Source: UBA4661 sp002405405 (GTDB lineage: Bacteria > Bacteroidota > Ignavibacteria > Kapaibacteriales > UBA4661). From it: a stretch of 28,405 nucleotides of DNA. Every line of letters starts with the position of its first letter. Position 1 is the stretch's first letter. A program made the translations under genes and the position numbers. Shown here one piece after another: positions 8,121 to 16,283 of this stretch. The stretch covers positions 1 through 28,405 of the forward strand of contig DAIUAL010000013.1 of the NCBI GenBank assembly GCA_036847245.1, given 5' to 3'. The notes below the pieces were generated by a model, which had not been told where the DNA came from, made no database searches, and was given only the letters and a program-made list of their open reading frames with translations.

Positions 8121-8923
8121 GGTTTTGAATCTAAGATATCTCGCATAGCTTGAGCAGATGCCACACGACTTCGGTCACCATACATGCGGGCAACCTCCGC
8201 CAGCGACATGCTCACATAATCCGGCTGTTGCTCATGATGATGCCGTGCCGGTGTTGCTGCTGCGGGTGCAGGAGTGTGAGCAGATTCGCGGCGAGCACCA
8301 ACTTGACGCTGACTGCTATTCCTCACAGCAGAAAAATCACTTCCGGCGTGCTCCACATTATCGGCATGATGACCTTGATAGACTTCCGTCGTTCGTTGAG
8401 TGTCGTCATACTGCTGCCATGCCTCATCAAGAGCATGACCATCATCAACAAAGGGTTTTCCATCATGCGAAGCAAACTCTTCACCATTCTCCAGACCTTG
8501 TGGTACACCGATGCGGCGTTGTTTCATCAGAGTCATGATACGTTGCCCATAAACAGACTGCAACCGTTGCTCTAATGATGACTTGGTAAATGGCTTTTCT
8601 AAAAATGAACGAACACCAATACTTCGGAGTGACTCATTGACAGTTGGTGGTACACGCAACGCCAGAACAAACAAAGGGATAGATTGTGTTATAGGAATAG
8701 AAGAAAGCAAACGCAATGCCGACATCAATGGAATATCAGGCAGAGTAGAATCAACCACAATACCCATCGGTATTGTTTGTACTGCAAGGGCAATACCATC
8801 AACAGCATTACTAGCACTAAGCGGTTCAAAACCAAGATCAGCGATGGCTTTTTCCAAGACACGCCGGATAATAGCATCGTCTTCAATAATTAGAATTGCC
8901 GCTCGCATGTGTGCCTGTGCCAT
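8108..8923 (-). CDS. Response regulator receiver with long low-complexity tail
   Basis: 271 residues. Receiver at about 9-125: acidic cluster E14 D15 D16, phospho-acceptor D58 in IVVDSTLPDIP, and K110 in LEKPF. The usual Thr/Ser switch position appears to be Ala or Leu (FVLAL), so the output response may differ from CheY. Residues 140-235 are low complexity, rich in Asp, His, Gln and Ala, and likely disordered. A short conserved-looking C-terminal helix (about 238-266, MSLAEVARMYGDRSRVASAQ) may be a docking segment. No DNA-binding domain. It lies 66 bp after csrA in the motility run, so a role in motility or chemotaxis signalling is plausible but unproven. Confidence 0.82.
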   Translation of the reverse strand: MAQAHMRAAILIIEDDAIIRRVLEKAIADLGFEPLSASNAVDGIALAVQTIPMGIVVDSTLPDIPLMSALRLLSSIPITQSIPLFVLALRVPPTVNESLRSIGVRSFLEKPFTKSSLEQRLQSVYGQRIMTLMKQRRIGVPQGLENGEEFASHDGKPFVDDGHALDEAWQQYDDTQRTTEVYQGHHADNVEHAGSDFSAVRNSSQRQVGARRESAHTPAPAAATPARHHHEQQPDYVSMSLAEVARMYGDRSRVASAQAMRDILDSKPAIT

Positions 8924-8938
8924 TGTGGCTCTCGCTTT

Positions 8939-8961
8939 GATGCCTATATCGTGTAGGCATC
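8939..8961 (-). repeat. Intercistronic hairpin between csrA and a receiver gene
   Basis: Perfect 8-bp arms (GATGCCTA / TAGGCATC) with a 7-nt loop, lying 15 nt before the ATG of the receiver gene. No T tract follows on the minus strand, so it is not a classical terminator. It could tune translation or mRNA stability of the second gene. Confidence 0.45.
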
Positions 8962-8989
8962 GCTTTCAATCAGGAAGAATATAAACAAC

Positions 8990-9241
8990 TTATTCTGCTG
9001 TACCCGGTTCGATATGTAAACCAACTGCTTTTAACGCAGCCTGCAAGCCTTCACGCTCTGTTTGTACCGCTTGATGATTAACATCGCGAATGCGATCATA
9101 CACTTCTTGCCGATGCACAGGCACAGAGCGCGGAGCTTCAATGCCTAACTTTACAAAGCCGCGATCATATCCTAAAACCGTTACCTTGATCGTTGAACCA
9201 ATCGTAACAACTTCACCAATTTTCCGTGAGAGAACTAACAT
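8990..9241 (-). CDS. csrA: Carbon storage regulator / translational repressor CsrA
   Basis: 83 residues; the N-terminal 60 are typical CsrA: MLVLSRKIGEVVTIG, then IKVTVLGYDRGFVKLGIEAP and VPVHRQEVYDRI, including the RNA-contact elements LVLSRK near the start and the VHREE-like VHRQE. The dimer binds GGA-containing RNA, often over ribosome sites, to block translation; in flagellated bacteria it controls flagellin and is itself antagonised by FliW. Here fliW is immediately upstream (73 bp), the classic pair. The extra C-terminal tail of about 20 residues is commonly seen in FliW-containing bacteria. Its own ribosome site contains a CsrA-like motif (separate entry). Assignment is secure. Confidence 0.95.
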   Translation of the reverse strand: MLVLSRKIGEVVTIGSTIKVTVLGYDRGFVKLGIEAPRSVPVHRQEVYDRIRDVNHQAVQTEREGLQAALKAVGLHIEPGTAE

Positions 9242-9246
9242 AGTGC

Positions 9247-9258
9247 CATCCTTTGTCT
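9247..9258 (-). promoter_or_regulatory. csrA ribosome site overlapping a CsrA-like binding motif
   Basis: On the minus strand the leader reads ACAAAGGATG, 5 nt before the ATG of csrA. AAAGGA is one of the few strong Shine-Dalgarno sequences in the window, and ARGGAUG is the core of the known CsrA consensus (RUACARGGAUGU). Overlap of site and ribosome site suggests autorepression. Not tested. Confidence 0.5.
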
Positions 9259-9314
9259 GTGTATCGTTTCGTCTGTGTGTATGAAAAGCAGGAAGAAATT
9301 ATTAGTGCATGATC

Positions 9315-9734
9315 TTATGCTTTGGGTTGTACAACAAAATCCGTTTGATATCGTTCTGACGACAACACAATCTGTTCGCCCAGCATCGTTTGACTATTCA
9401 TAATGATAGGTGCTTTCATATTGATGCTAATCTGCCCTTGGGAAAGATTAACAACAACAAACACCGTATTCTGTGTTGGATCGACATCAAGTGCAGGCTT
9501 GTACTGCATATCGATTATCAGCGCATTAATAATCGGCAATCCGATAGTCGGATCTTCAATAGCAATTAACCACTGAATCGGCGCGGTACTATCATCGCTA
9601 ATCAGCACATACTCGGTCAAATGGGTAAAGCCAATGATACCATTCGGAAAGATAAAAATCTGTTCCGGGGCGATCGTTAACTCACCAAATTGGTGTGTTG
9701 TTATGGTTCGTACTGTATGAGTTGCGTCCTGCAT
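9315..9734 (-). CDS. fliW: Flagellar assembly factor FliW
   Basis: 139 residues from ATG 9734. FliW binds flagellin and CsrA; when flagellin is exported, freed FliW inhibits CsrA so flagellin translation follows demand. Family features: FGELTIAPEQIFIFPNGIIGF near the N-terminus (the family's F-x-x-G-[IL]-x-G-F pattern), QWLIAIEDPTIGLPIINA in the middle and the NLSQGQISINMKAPIIMN core that matches the usual N.KAPI.IN signature. A start at 9788 would add 18 residues unlike the family, so 9734 is preferred. GGA triplets flank this start (9728 and 9741 area), which could let CsrA act on it. It is followed by csrA, and preceded by motB after about 180 bp. Confidence 0.92.
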   Translation of the reverse strand: MQDATHTVRTITTHQFGELTIAPEQIFIFPNGIIGFTHLTEYVLISDDSTAPIQWLIAIEDPTIGLPIINALIIDMQYKPALDVDPTQNTVFVVVNLSQGQISINMKAPIIMNSQTMLGEQIVLSSERYQTDFVVQPKA

Positions 9735-9789
9735 AGATAATTCCGATAAATTCAACGTACACACTCTGCAAATGAGCATGATCTTCATG

Positions 9790-9803
9790 AGAACATATGT
9801 TCT
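9790..9803. repeat. 14-bp perfect palindrome upstream of fliW
   Basis: AGAACATATGTTCT is fully self-complementary. It lies in the fliW leader region, with a second inverted repeat (AGTATC / GATACT, 9829-9845) about 25 bp further upstream. Either could be an operator or part of the fliW-csrA promoter region; no regulator can be named from sequence. Confidence 0.4.
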
Positions 9804-9913
9804 TCTCTTGACAATAATAGTATCGGCTTGATACTGTCAGAAATGAAATAGCTTTCTGCAAAGAGCATGAAACTTTTTTACAGAAGGAATCTACAAATTT
9901 CAAGTGATTTTAG

Positions 9914-10732
9914 TTACGGCGAATTCACATAGCCCTGTGTTGTTGGTCGCTGAGGAGGTATCTCACGAATGAGAATCTCCACGCGACGGTTACGATTTCG
10001 CCCTTCCTGAGTCGCATTATCGGCAATTGGCTGCTGAGAACCAACACCCTGCACTTCGACGTATTTATCATACACACCGTGCTCAATACAATAGTATGCC
10101 ACAGCAAGTGATCGTGCCGTTGAGAGATGCCAATTAGATTCAAATTGAAAACTTCGGATATTGATGCTGTCGGTATGTCCTACAAAAACAATATTGCGTA
10201 AGCGACTTATCCGTGCTAATGCTCGTGCTAATGTATCAAGCATGGATGTACTTGTAGGACGAATTTGCGCTTTGCCTGATTCAAAAAGAACACCTTCGCC
10301 CAAACGAACAATAATGCCCTCCGGCATTCGTAAAACATCTGCACTGCCGTTTTGCAATAATCCACCTAATGCAGAACGAACATCACTTTCTATTTGCTCA
10401 TCCGAGATTGGCGCCTGCATACCACTACCATCTTGGCGGTACATTTGTTGTGGCACACCTTGTTGTCCTTGTAAAACACCATTGCCTCCGGGTAATGCAG
10501 AAACATTATGCAATGAATCTGCTTTTTTGTGGTTGGGTTGAAAATACTTATTCATTGCAGTTGCTACTTCTTGAAATTTCGAAGCATCCGTTTGCGATGA
10601 CGCATAGAGAATTACAAACAGTCCCAACAAAAGCGTAATCATGTCAGCATATGTCAGTAAATATCGCTCTTGCTGATTATGATCATCGGTTGATCTCTGT
10701 TTCTTTCGACGAGAATAACGTGATTCTGTCAT
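9914..10732 (-). CDS. motB: Flagellar motor stator protein MotB
   Basis: 272 residues from ATG 10732. Short basic cytoplasmic start (RYSRRKKQR), one membrane helix with the proton-carrying aspartate D30 in LLTYADMITLLLGLFVILYA, a flexible Gln/Gly-rich linker with the plug region (about 50-115), and a C-terminal OmpA-like peptidoglycan-binding domain (IVFVGHTDS, then QEGRNRNRRVEI). This is the standard MotB architecture and anchors the stator to the cell wall. motA is not adjacent as usual: the upstream gene is a glycosyltransferase whose TGA overlaps this ATG by the sequence ATGA, implying translational coupling. MotA must be elsewhere in the genome, or a MotB-like cell-wall anchor with another partner is possible. 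Confidence 0.9.
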   Translation of the reverse strand: MTESRYSRRKKQRSTDDHNQQERYLLTYADMITLLLGLFVILYASSQTDASKFQEVATAMNKYFQPNHKKADSLHNVSALPGGNGVLQGQQGVPQQMYRQDGSGMQAPISDEQIESDVRSALGGLLQNGSADVLRMPEGIIVRLGEGVLFESGKAQIRPTSTSMLDTLARALARISRLRNIVFVGHTDSINIRSFQFESNWHLSTARSLAVAYYCIEHGVYDKYVEVQGVGSQQPIADNATQEGRNRNRRVEILIREIPPQRPTTQGYVNSP

Positions 10733-11883
10733 AGTTGCGCTCCTTGCGATACAGAATGATTGCGCCCTTTCCAGACTACCGAAGTCTTCAGAAGAAAAAA
10801 TGGTGAAATGAGTTCCAACAATAAAAAGAATGGTGTAGCAATCACTGACCATCGTTGTAAATATGTCATGCGTAACTCTCGTAACGATGGATAATAGACC
10901 AACATATCGCATATCCAACGGAAGAAAACAAAACCTGCTGTCACGATCCATTCTCCTTGCCATGCGGCAGTAGCGATCCCAAGCCAGAGTGCTGTTGACG
11001 ACAGTACGAAAATTGTTGCTCGCCAACCAAGCGCTTTCCCACCCGTCGCCCAACGATGCTGTTGCCGAAGAAACTCTATGAATGTTTGGCAGGGTTGTGT
11101 AGTTACTTTTAAACGTCGATCACAGACATACCGAATACGCCATGCAGTACGTGCAACTGCTTGAAGTAAAGCTAAATCTTCAGTAACAGAAAATGGAATG
11201 TTTTCGTACCCACCAATCTCATCATAAACACTTTTACGAAGAGTAATGTTGTTCCCAAAGCATCCGAGAGGCTGGCGTATGCCAACGCCTGCACTTGCCA
11301 TGGTATGATTAAATACCCACATCAAACCCTGTACGCGCGCAAATATGTTTGGCTGATTGATGACTGTAAACGATGGCATCATACCGACACGATTATCAGA
11401 CAGAACTTTCGCGGCGGTCGTAAGCCATGCCGACTCTACCGTGCAGTCTGCATCGGTCATCATCAACAGTTCTCCACCTGCTTGTTGAATGCCGATATGC
11501 AAAGCACGAGGTTTGCCGCGCAATGACGGTGCACTTGTTGCATAATCGGCTGTATGCACTAGGCGCAATGACCTATACTGTTGTTGTAATCGCTCCACAA
11601 TTTCTACGGTGGCATCATCTGATTGGTCATTAACGACAATCACTTCAAAACATTCTGGAGGGTAGGTACTTTCCATAATCGAGCGGATACACTGTTCGAT
11701 ATTCTGCTCTTCATTGCGTGCCGGTACGATAACAGAAATGAATGGACGGGAATCTATACGTTCGTCAATCACATACAGACGTTCGCGCATAGCACCGACA
11801 ACAAAAAGAATTGTACGAACACCGTACAGAAGCAAGGCGGTGATATAAATCACCAGAAGAGGCAGAGAAAGTGACTCTATCAT
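10729..11883 (-). CDS. Membrane GT2 glycosyltransferase
   Basis: 384 residues from ATG 11883; the upstream in-frame TTG at 11901 is less likely. One N-terminal membrane helix (5-30), a GT-A catalytic domain (about 48-280) with VNDQSDD (D86), MTDADC (D144 and D146, metal binding), TEDLALL (E235 D236) and QQHRW (274-278), then three hydrophobic helices. The D, DxD, ED, QxxRW set is that of processive family-2 transferases, but the size and topology also fit enzymes that add a single sugar to lipid carriers. Substrate unknown. It overlaps motB by 4 bp, which is odd for this type of enzyme and suggests a role in surface polysaccharide, lipid or flagellar glycosylation expressed with the motor. 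Ends in TGA. Confidence 0.85.
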   Translation of the reverse strand: MIESLSLPLLVIYITALLLYGVRTILFVVGAMRERLYVIDERIDSRPFISVIVPARNEEQNIEQCIRSIMESTYPPECFEVIVVNDQSDDATVEIVERLQQQYRSLRLVHTADYATSAPSLRGKPRALHIGIQQAGGELLMMTDADCTVESAWLTTAAKVLSDNRVGMMPSFTVINQPNIFARVQGLMWVFNHTMASAGVGIRQPLGCFGNNITLRKSVYDEIGGYENIPFSVTEDLALLQAVARTAWRIRYVCDRRLKVTTQPCQTFIEFLRQQHRWATGGKALGWRATIFVLSSTALWLGIATAAWQGEWIVTAGFVFFRWICDMLVYYPSLRELRMTYLQRWSVIATPFFLLLELISPFFLLKTSVVWKGRNHSVSQGAQL

Positions 11884-11943
11884 GAGCGATGATAAAAACA
11901 AAGATGTGCTAACACAGAGTCAATCGAGAATAGTAGATACAAC

Positions 11944-11974
11944 AACGGCAAGCAAATTACACTTGCTTGCCGTT
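11944..11974. terminator. Strong hairpin downstream of rpsA
   Basis: Perfect 12-bp arms (AACGGCAAGCAA / TTGCTTGCCGTT) with a 7-nt loop. T-rich flank (TTTCTTTAT) lies on the plus strand only; on the minus strand the tail is GTTGTATC. As no plus-strand gene ends here, it probably serves as a second stop for rpsA transcripts or an end-stabilising stem. Confidence 0.6.
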
Positions 11975-11984
11975 TTTCTTTATC

Positions 11985-12021
11985 AAAAAGTATACAACAC
12001 TCTGACAATGCTATACTTTTT
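11985..12021 (-). terminator. rpsA terminator, AT-rich stem
   Basis: Perfect 10-bp arms AAAAAGTATA / TATACTTTTT with a 17-nt loop, starting 9 nt after the rpsA TAA. The T run at the end of the stem on both strands makes it a plausible bidirectional terminator, though the stem is weak in GC. Confidence 0.6.
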
Positions 12022-12029
12022 TATTATGC

Positions 12030-13832
12030 TTACTCAAAATCAGTTTCCGTTACAGGAATATGCTGATTTAATGTTTGCTCCGAGGTGTAGTTTTCTGCAC
12101 CGGGGACAGGATGGTTGGCGTTGTATGTGTCAATCACTGATTGATTTTTCCCTTTCAAGAATTCTACTGCCGACAACACGATTTTCTTCGCTTCTTTGTC
12201 GAATTCAATACACTTGAGTGGAATATTTTCATCCACGCGGAAGTAATCAGCAATGTTTTTCACAGGAGCGAAAGAAAGTTGCGATGTTGGCACGAAACCA
12301 TCAACTCCCTCCGGCAATTCCACAATCAATCCTTTCTCGATAATGCGTACAACACGACCTTCGGTCTCTGTACCGACACGATAAGTATCAGCATAGACAT
12401 CCCACGGATTATCGCGTACTTGTTTATGACCGAGCGAAATACGACGTTGATCTAAGTCTATACCCAAGATAACAACATCCATTTCATCGCCTTTTTTCAC
12501 AAACTCTCCGGGGTGACGAATTTTTTTCGTCCATGACAAGTCACTGATATGCACAAGACCATCAACACCCGGCTCAAGCTCAACAAAGACACCAAAGTTC
12601 GTGATGTTGCGCACGATACCGCTGTGTTTGGAATCTACCGGATATTTAGCAAGAAGTTCTTGCCATGGATCAGGAGAGAGTTGTTTCATACCAAGCGACA
12701 AGCGTTTGCTACCCTTGTCGATAATGAGGACAACAGCATCAACGGTTTGTCCCATCGATACGATTTGTGATGGATGTTTGATATGCTCTGTCCATGACAT
12801 TTCGCTGATGTGGATAAGACCCTCGATACCTTTCTCGATTTCGATAAATGCACCGTAGTCGGTAAGCGATACGACTTTGCCGGTAACTTTCGTTCCCACT
12901 TCGTATTTCTCGCCAATCGTATCCCATGGATGCGAGGTAAGCTGCTTAATACCAAGCGAAATACGTTTTTTGTCTTCATCAAAATCAAGAACAACTACTT
13001 TAATTATTTCGTCAAGTTTAACAACTTCCGATGGATGTGATACACGACCCCATGAAAGATCAGTAATGTGGACAAGACCATCAACACCACCCAAGTCAAC
13101 AAACACACCAAAGTCAGTAATTGCCTTAACGCTACCTTCAAGAACAAGACCTTTTTCAAGTTTCTCGAGAATCTCTTCGCGAACACCTTTGAGTTGCTCT
13201 TCGAGAAGAACTTTATGGCTTACAACAACATTCTCGTTGGGGTGATTGATTTTTACAACACGAACATCAAGAATACGGTCGATCCATGCATCGAAATCGC
13301 GCACAGGCTTCACATCAATTTGCGAACCCGGCAAGAATGCTTCCAAGCCCATCAAATCAACAACCATACCGCCACGAATACGACGAAGTAAGCGTGCCTT
13401 CAAAACTTCTTGACGCTCAAATGCACCATTAACACGCTCCCATGTACGCATGAAATCAGCGCGACGGCGTGAAAGGATCAATTTACCGTCTTTGTCTTCG
13501 AGACTTTCAAGGAATACCTCAACTTCATCACCAATACGATACTCTTCCCATGTCGAAAATTCTTGGCGTGGAATAATACCAACCGACTTAAATCCGATAT
13601 CAACCGTAACTTCACTGTCATTGAGTGTCAAGATGCGACCTTTGATCAAGTCATTTTCTTGAATTTTCGACAATGTCTTGTCAAACAAGTTTTCAAAATC
13701 TGCTGATGCAGACATCATAGAATCAAAATCGCCATCCATAATGGATGCTACTGAGAAACGCTTGTGCGCGTTAGGGCGTGGCTTCTCGCCTGCCTGTGAC
13801 GATACGAGTTGTTCGTCTTGTACTTCGGACAT
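12030..13832 (-). CDS. rpsA: 30S ribosomal protein S1
   Basis: 600 residues from ATG 13832, which has a GGAG ribosome site 5 nt before it; the in-frame TTG at 13865 is less likely. Six S1 RNA-binding repeats are visible in order: about 58-125, 145-205, 225-290 (ITDFGVFVDLGGVDGLVHI), 310-380 (LTDYGAFIEIEKGIEGLIHI), 398-465 (ITNFGVFVELEPGVDGLVHI) and 485-555 (IIEKGLIVELPEGVDGFVP). The central three are the canonical ones; the first two are degenerate as usual. A ~50-residue acidic, Ser-rich N-terminal extension and a ~45-residue tail flank them. S1 binds mRNA at the ribosome and helps initiation on leaders lacking a Shine-Dalgarno, which fits this organism's weak ribosome sites. It is monocistronic. 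Confidence 0.95.
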   Translation of the reverse strand: MSEVQDEQLVSSQAGEKPRPNAHKRFSVASIMDGDFDSMMSASADFENLFDKTLSKIQENDLIKGRILTLNDSEVTVDIGFKSVGIIPRQEFSTWEEYRIGDEVEVFLESLEDKDGKLILSRRRADFMRTWERVNGAFERQEVLKARLLRRIRGGMVVDLMGLEAFLPGSQIDVKPVRDFDAWIDRILDVRVVKINHPNENVVVSHKVLLEEQLKGVREEILEKLEKGLVLEGSVKAITDFGVFVDLGGVDGLVHITDLSWGRVSHPSEVVKLDEIIKVVVLDFDEDKKRISLGIKQLTSHPWDTIGEKYEVGTKVTGKVVSLTDYGAFIEIEKGIEGLIHISEMSWTEHIKHPSQIVSMGQTVDAVVLIIDKGSKRLSLGMKQLSPDPWQELLAKYPVDSKHSGIVRNITNFGVFVELEPGVDGLVHISDLSWTKKIRHPGEFVKKGDEMDVVILGIDLDQRRISLGHKQVRDNPWDVYADTYRVGTETEGRVVRIIEKGLIVELPEGVDGFVPTSQLSFAPVKNIADYFRVDENIPLKCIEFDKEAKKIVLSAVEFLKGKNQSVIDTYNANHPVPGAENYTSEQTLNQHIPVTETDFE

Positions 13833-14171
13833 AGATGCTCCGAATGTTGAATAAAAGTGAAACAAACTGTGAATTACTCCCCTTCAGATGCTTTGCTCAA
13901 GCGAGCATTGGGGAAAAGAACACGAAAATACCGTTTAAAATGGGTTTTACCAAACGACTTCGATTGACCCATTATTAACTCTCCCATAGAGTGCGTGTTC
14001 ACGACACTACATTGATTGCCGCTTCATATTCAACAGAATCTTTTCTATTTTCCTTTCATTGTATGCAGTTTCCCTTGCATACCATTCCTCTCATATCGTC
14101 TTTGTACGAGTTCTTCAAGAGAACATAACTCATGGGGAATCTTGTTTTAATGACCTTTTTATCAAACTGCT
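13833..14171. other. Divergent intergenic region, rpsA / chemoreceptor
   Basis: 339 bp without a coding sequence. On the minus strand GGAG at 13838-13841 is the rpsA ribosome site. A hairpin with 7-bp arms (GTATGCA / TGCATAC, 14061-14082) could be an operator or leader structure. No ribosome site precedes the chemoreceptor ATG. I see no RNA gene. Confidence 0.5.
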
Positions 14172-16076
14172 ATGTTGACCTGGTACTACAATCGTTCTAT
14201 TGCCAGCAAACTGTTGCTTGGATTTCTTGGTGTAGCACTCCTTGTCATTGGAGCCGGAGCTATCGGCTATCGTGCGACAGCCAATATGTCGCATAATGCT
14301 GTACAGATGTACGATCAACAGTTTGTACCTCTAAGCATCATTTCACGAATTACTGAAAGCTATCAACGCACGCGGGTCTATGCCCAAAATTTCATCATTA
14401 TTGATGATGAGAACGAACACAAGAAAATGTGGAAAACAGTTCAAGAAATCTATGCTCGTATGGACTCTCTTTCGGCAGAGTATGGCAAACTTGTTCCTGC
14501 CGATGACCATAATAGTGCAGCTTTACTGAAAAAATTCAACGATAGTTTGGCATATTTCAAAAGTACATATGCCGAGATCATGGCAATGGCTCGGCGTGGT
14601 GAAAAAGACTCTGCCATACACTACTATCGTCATGGTCTCGGCTCGGTGTCAGCGCGAGGCATGTATGCCATGATTAACCACTTAACGAATGCTAATCTTG
14701 TATTAGCGCAACAAGCAAAGGAAAACTCCCTACGAGAATTTTACTTTGTTCAAATGATGCTGACAGGGTTTACCGTCCTTGCCCTCCTCGTCGCTGTTGG
14801 TATTGGAATTGGCGTAGCACGCACAATTGGCGCACCAATTCGAGAGCTAGAGTCTGCCGCTGAACGCGTTGCCTCGGGCGATACAGCCATTCGTGCCCTG
14901 TGTGTCAGCTTTGATGATGAAATCGGCAGCCTTGGACGATCGTTTAACACTATGGTTGAAAATATTGATAGCTTATTACGTGAGACTCGTCGTCAAAATG
15001 ATGAAAATGCTGTCATCGCACAACGGGCAGAAGAAGCAAAGACACTCTCACAAGCACAACAGCAAGAACTTGCCGATAATGTTGGTATGATGCTGAAAAG
15101 TATGAATGCTTTCTCCGAAGGTAATCTTGCCGTACGCTTGCCGCATTCTCAGAATCCTGACATCCAGCGCCTTTTTACCGGATTCAACCATGCACTTGAC
15201 AATATTTGCTTAATGATTGCTAACATTAAATCCAGTATTCTTTCTACTGTTGATACTGCCCGCGATATTTCCAATACAATGGCAAATATGTCGGAAAATT
15301 TAACCTTGCAAACGGCACAGGTTGCCAAGGTTGCCCAGTCGGTTAGCAGCATTGCAGAAGATATTGCCTCCGGCACTCAGACTATTGCACAAGCAGAAGA
15401 AAGAGCTGTAGCGACAGGTACCATAGCAAAAACTGGTGAACGTGTCATTCAGGAAACCATTCAAAGCATCCAAAATATTGTACAGAGCGTGGAAGAATCC
15501 TCGAGTTCAATTCAAGTCTTACGAACACGTACAGAAGCAATTAACGAAGTAATTCGAGTCATTCAAGAAATTGCCGATCAAACCAACTTATTGGCTCTGA
15601 ATGCGGCTATTGAGGCTGCTCGTGCCGGCGAATCAGGTCGGGGTTTTGCGGTCGTTGCCGATGAAGTCCGTAAACTCGCCGAAAAGACAACCAAAGCAAC
15701 CAAAGAAATTGTTGGCATGATTGCCCAACTCCATCAAGACACAGCAAAGGTGGTTACCTCAACGCAAGTCAGTACAACATATGCAGCTACAGGAAAAGAA
15801 CTCGCAGGCAAAGCCGATAATGCACTCCATACCATTATTGACAACATTGCTGTATTGGGTACTATTATGAATCAACTCGGCGATATCAGCAGACGGCAAT
15901 TACACAGTGGTCGCGTCATACACGATAACCTCAACGACATGAACAGTATGGCACAAGAATCGACTATTGCGTCCTCGATTATGATTCAAGCATCGCATCA
16001 TTTACGCGACCTTACAGGCGACCTCGAAACGATGGTGGAGCAGTTTATTATCCCTGACTCGATTATTCAATCCTAA
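14172..16076 (+). CDS. Methyl-accepting chemotaxis protein with two HAMP domains
   Basis: 634 residues. Membrane helix 12-33; a helical periplasmic sensor about 34-190 of four-helix-bundle (4HB_MCP) character; second membrane helix 192-214; HAMP 1 about 215-268 (APIRELESAAERVASGD); a connecting helix; HAMP 2 about 295-350 (MNAFSEGNLAVRLP); then the methyl-accepting coiled coil with its hairpin tip at about 463-505 (EIADQTNLLALNAAIEAARA, then GFAVVADEVRKLAEKT), the site that binds CheA and CheW. There is no C-terminal CheR-binding pentapeptide. Ligand unknown. No cheA or cheW in the window, but the motility genes lie just across rpsA. Confidence 0.92.
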   Translation: MLTWYYNRSIASKLLLGFLGVALLVIGAGAIGYRATANMSHNAVQMYDQQFVPLSIISRITESYQRTRVYAQNFIIIDDENEHKKMWKTVQEIYARMDSLSAEYGKLVPADDHNSAALLKKFNDSLAYFKSTYAEIMAMARRGEKDSAIHYYRHGLGSVSARGMYAMINHLTNANLVLAQQAKENSLREFYFVQMMLTGFTVLALLVAVGIGIGVARTIGAPIRELESAAERVASGDTAIRALCVSFDDEIGSLGRSFNTMVENIDSLLRETRRQNDENAVIAQRAEEAKTLSQAQQQELADNVGMMLKSMNAFSEGNLAVRLPHSQNPDIQRLFTGFNHALDNICLMIANIKSSILSTVDTARDISNTMANMSENLTLQTAQVAKVAQSVSSIAEDIASGTQTIAQAEERAVATGTIAKTGERVIQETIQSIQNIVQSVEESSSSIQVLRTRTEAINEVIRVIQEIADQTNLLALNAAIEAARAGESGRGFAVVADEVRKLAEKTTKATKEIVGMIAQLHQDTAKVVTSTQVSTTYAATGKELAGKADNALHTIIDNIAVLGTIMNQLGDISRRQLHSGRVIHDNLNDMNSMAQESTIASSIMIQASHHLRDLTGDLETMVEQFIIPDSIIQS

Positions 16077-16283
16077 TCGTATTCTCTACATCTGCATCAC
16101 GTTTATAAAGAATTTCCATCTTACTCTTCAACTCTTCTTTTTACCTTAATCTTTCGCTGTTTTCTGACAAATTGAGCAGAGATTACACTATTGCACAAGA
16201 GCAAAAACAGTATCTTTATGCTTAGTTTGTATTAGACACAATAAGTACACACTGCTTCTTTCTATCTTTATCTCTTCGTAATC

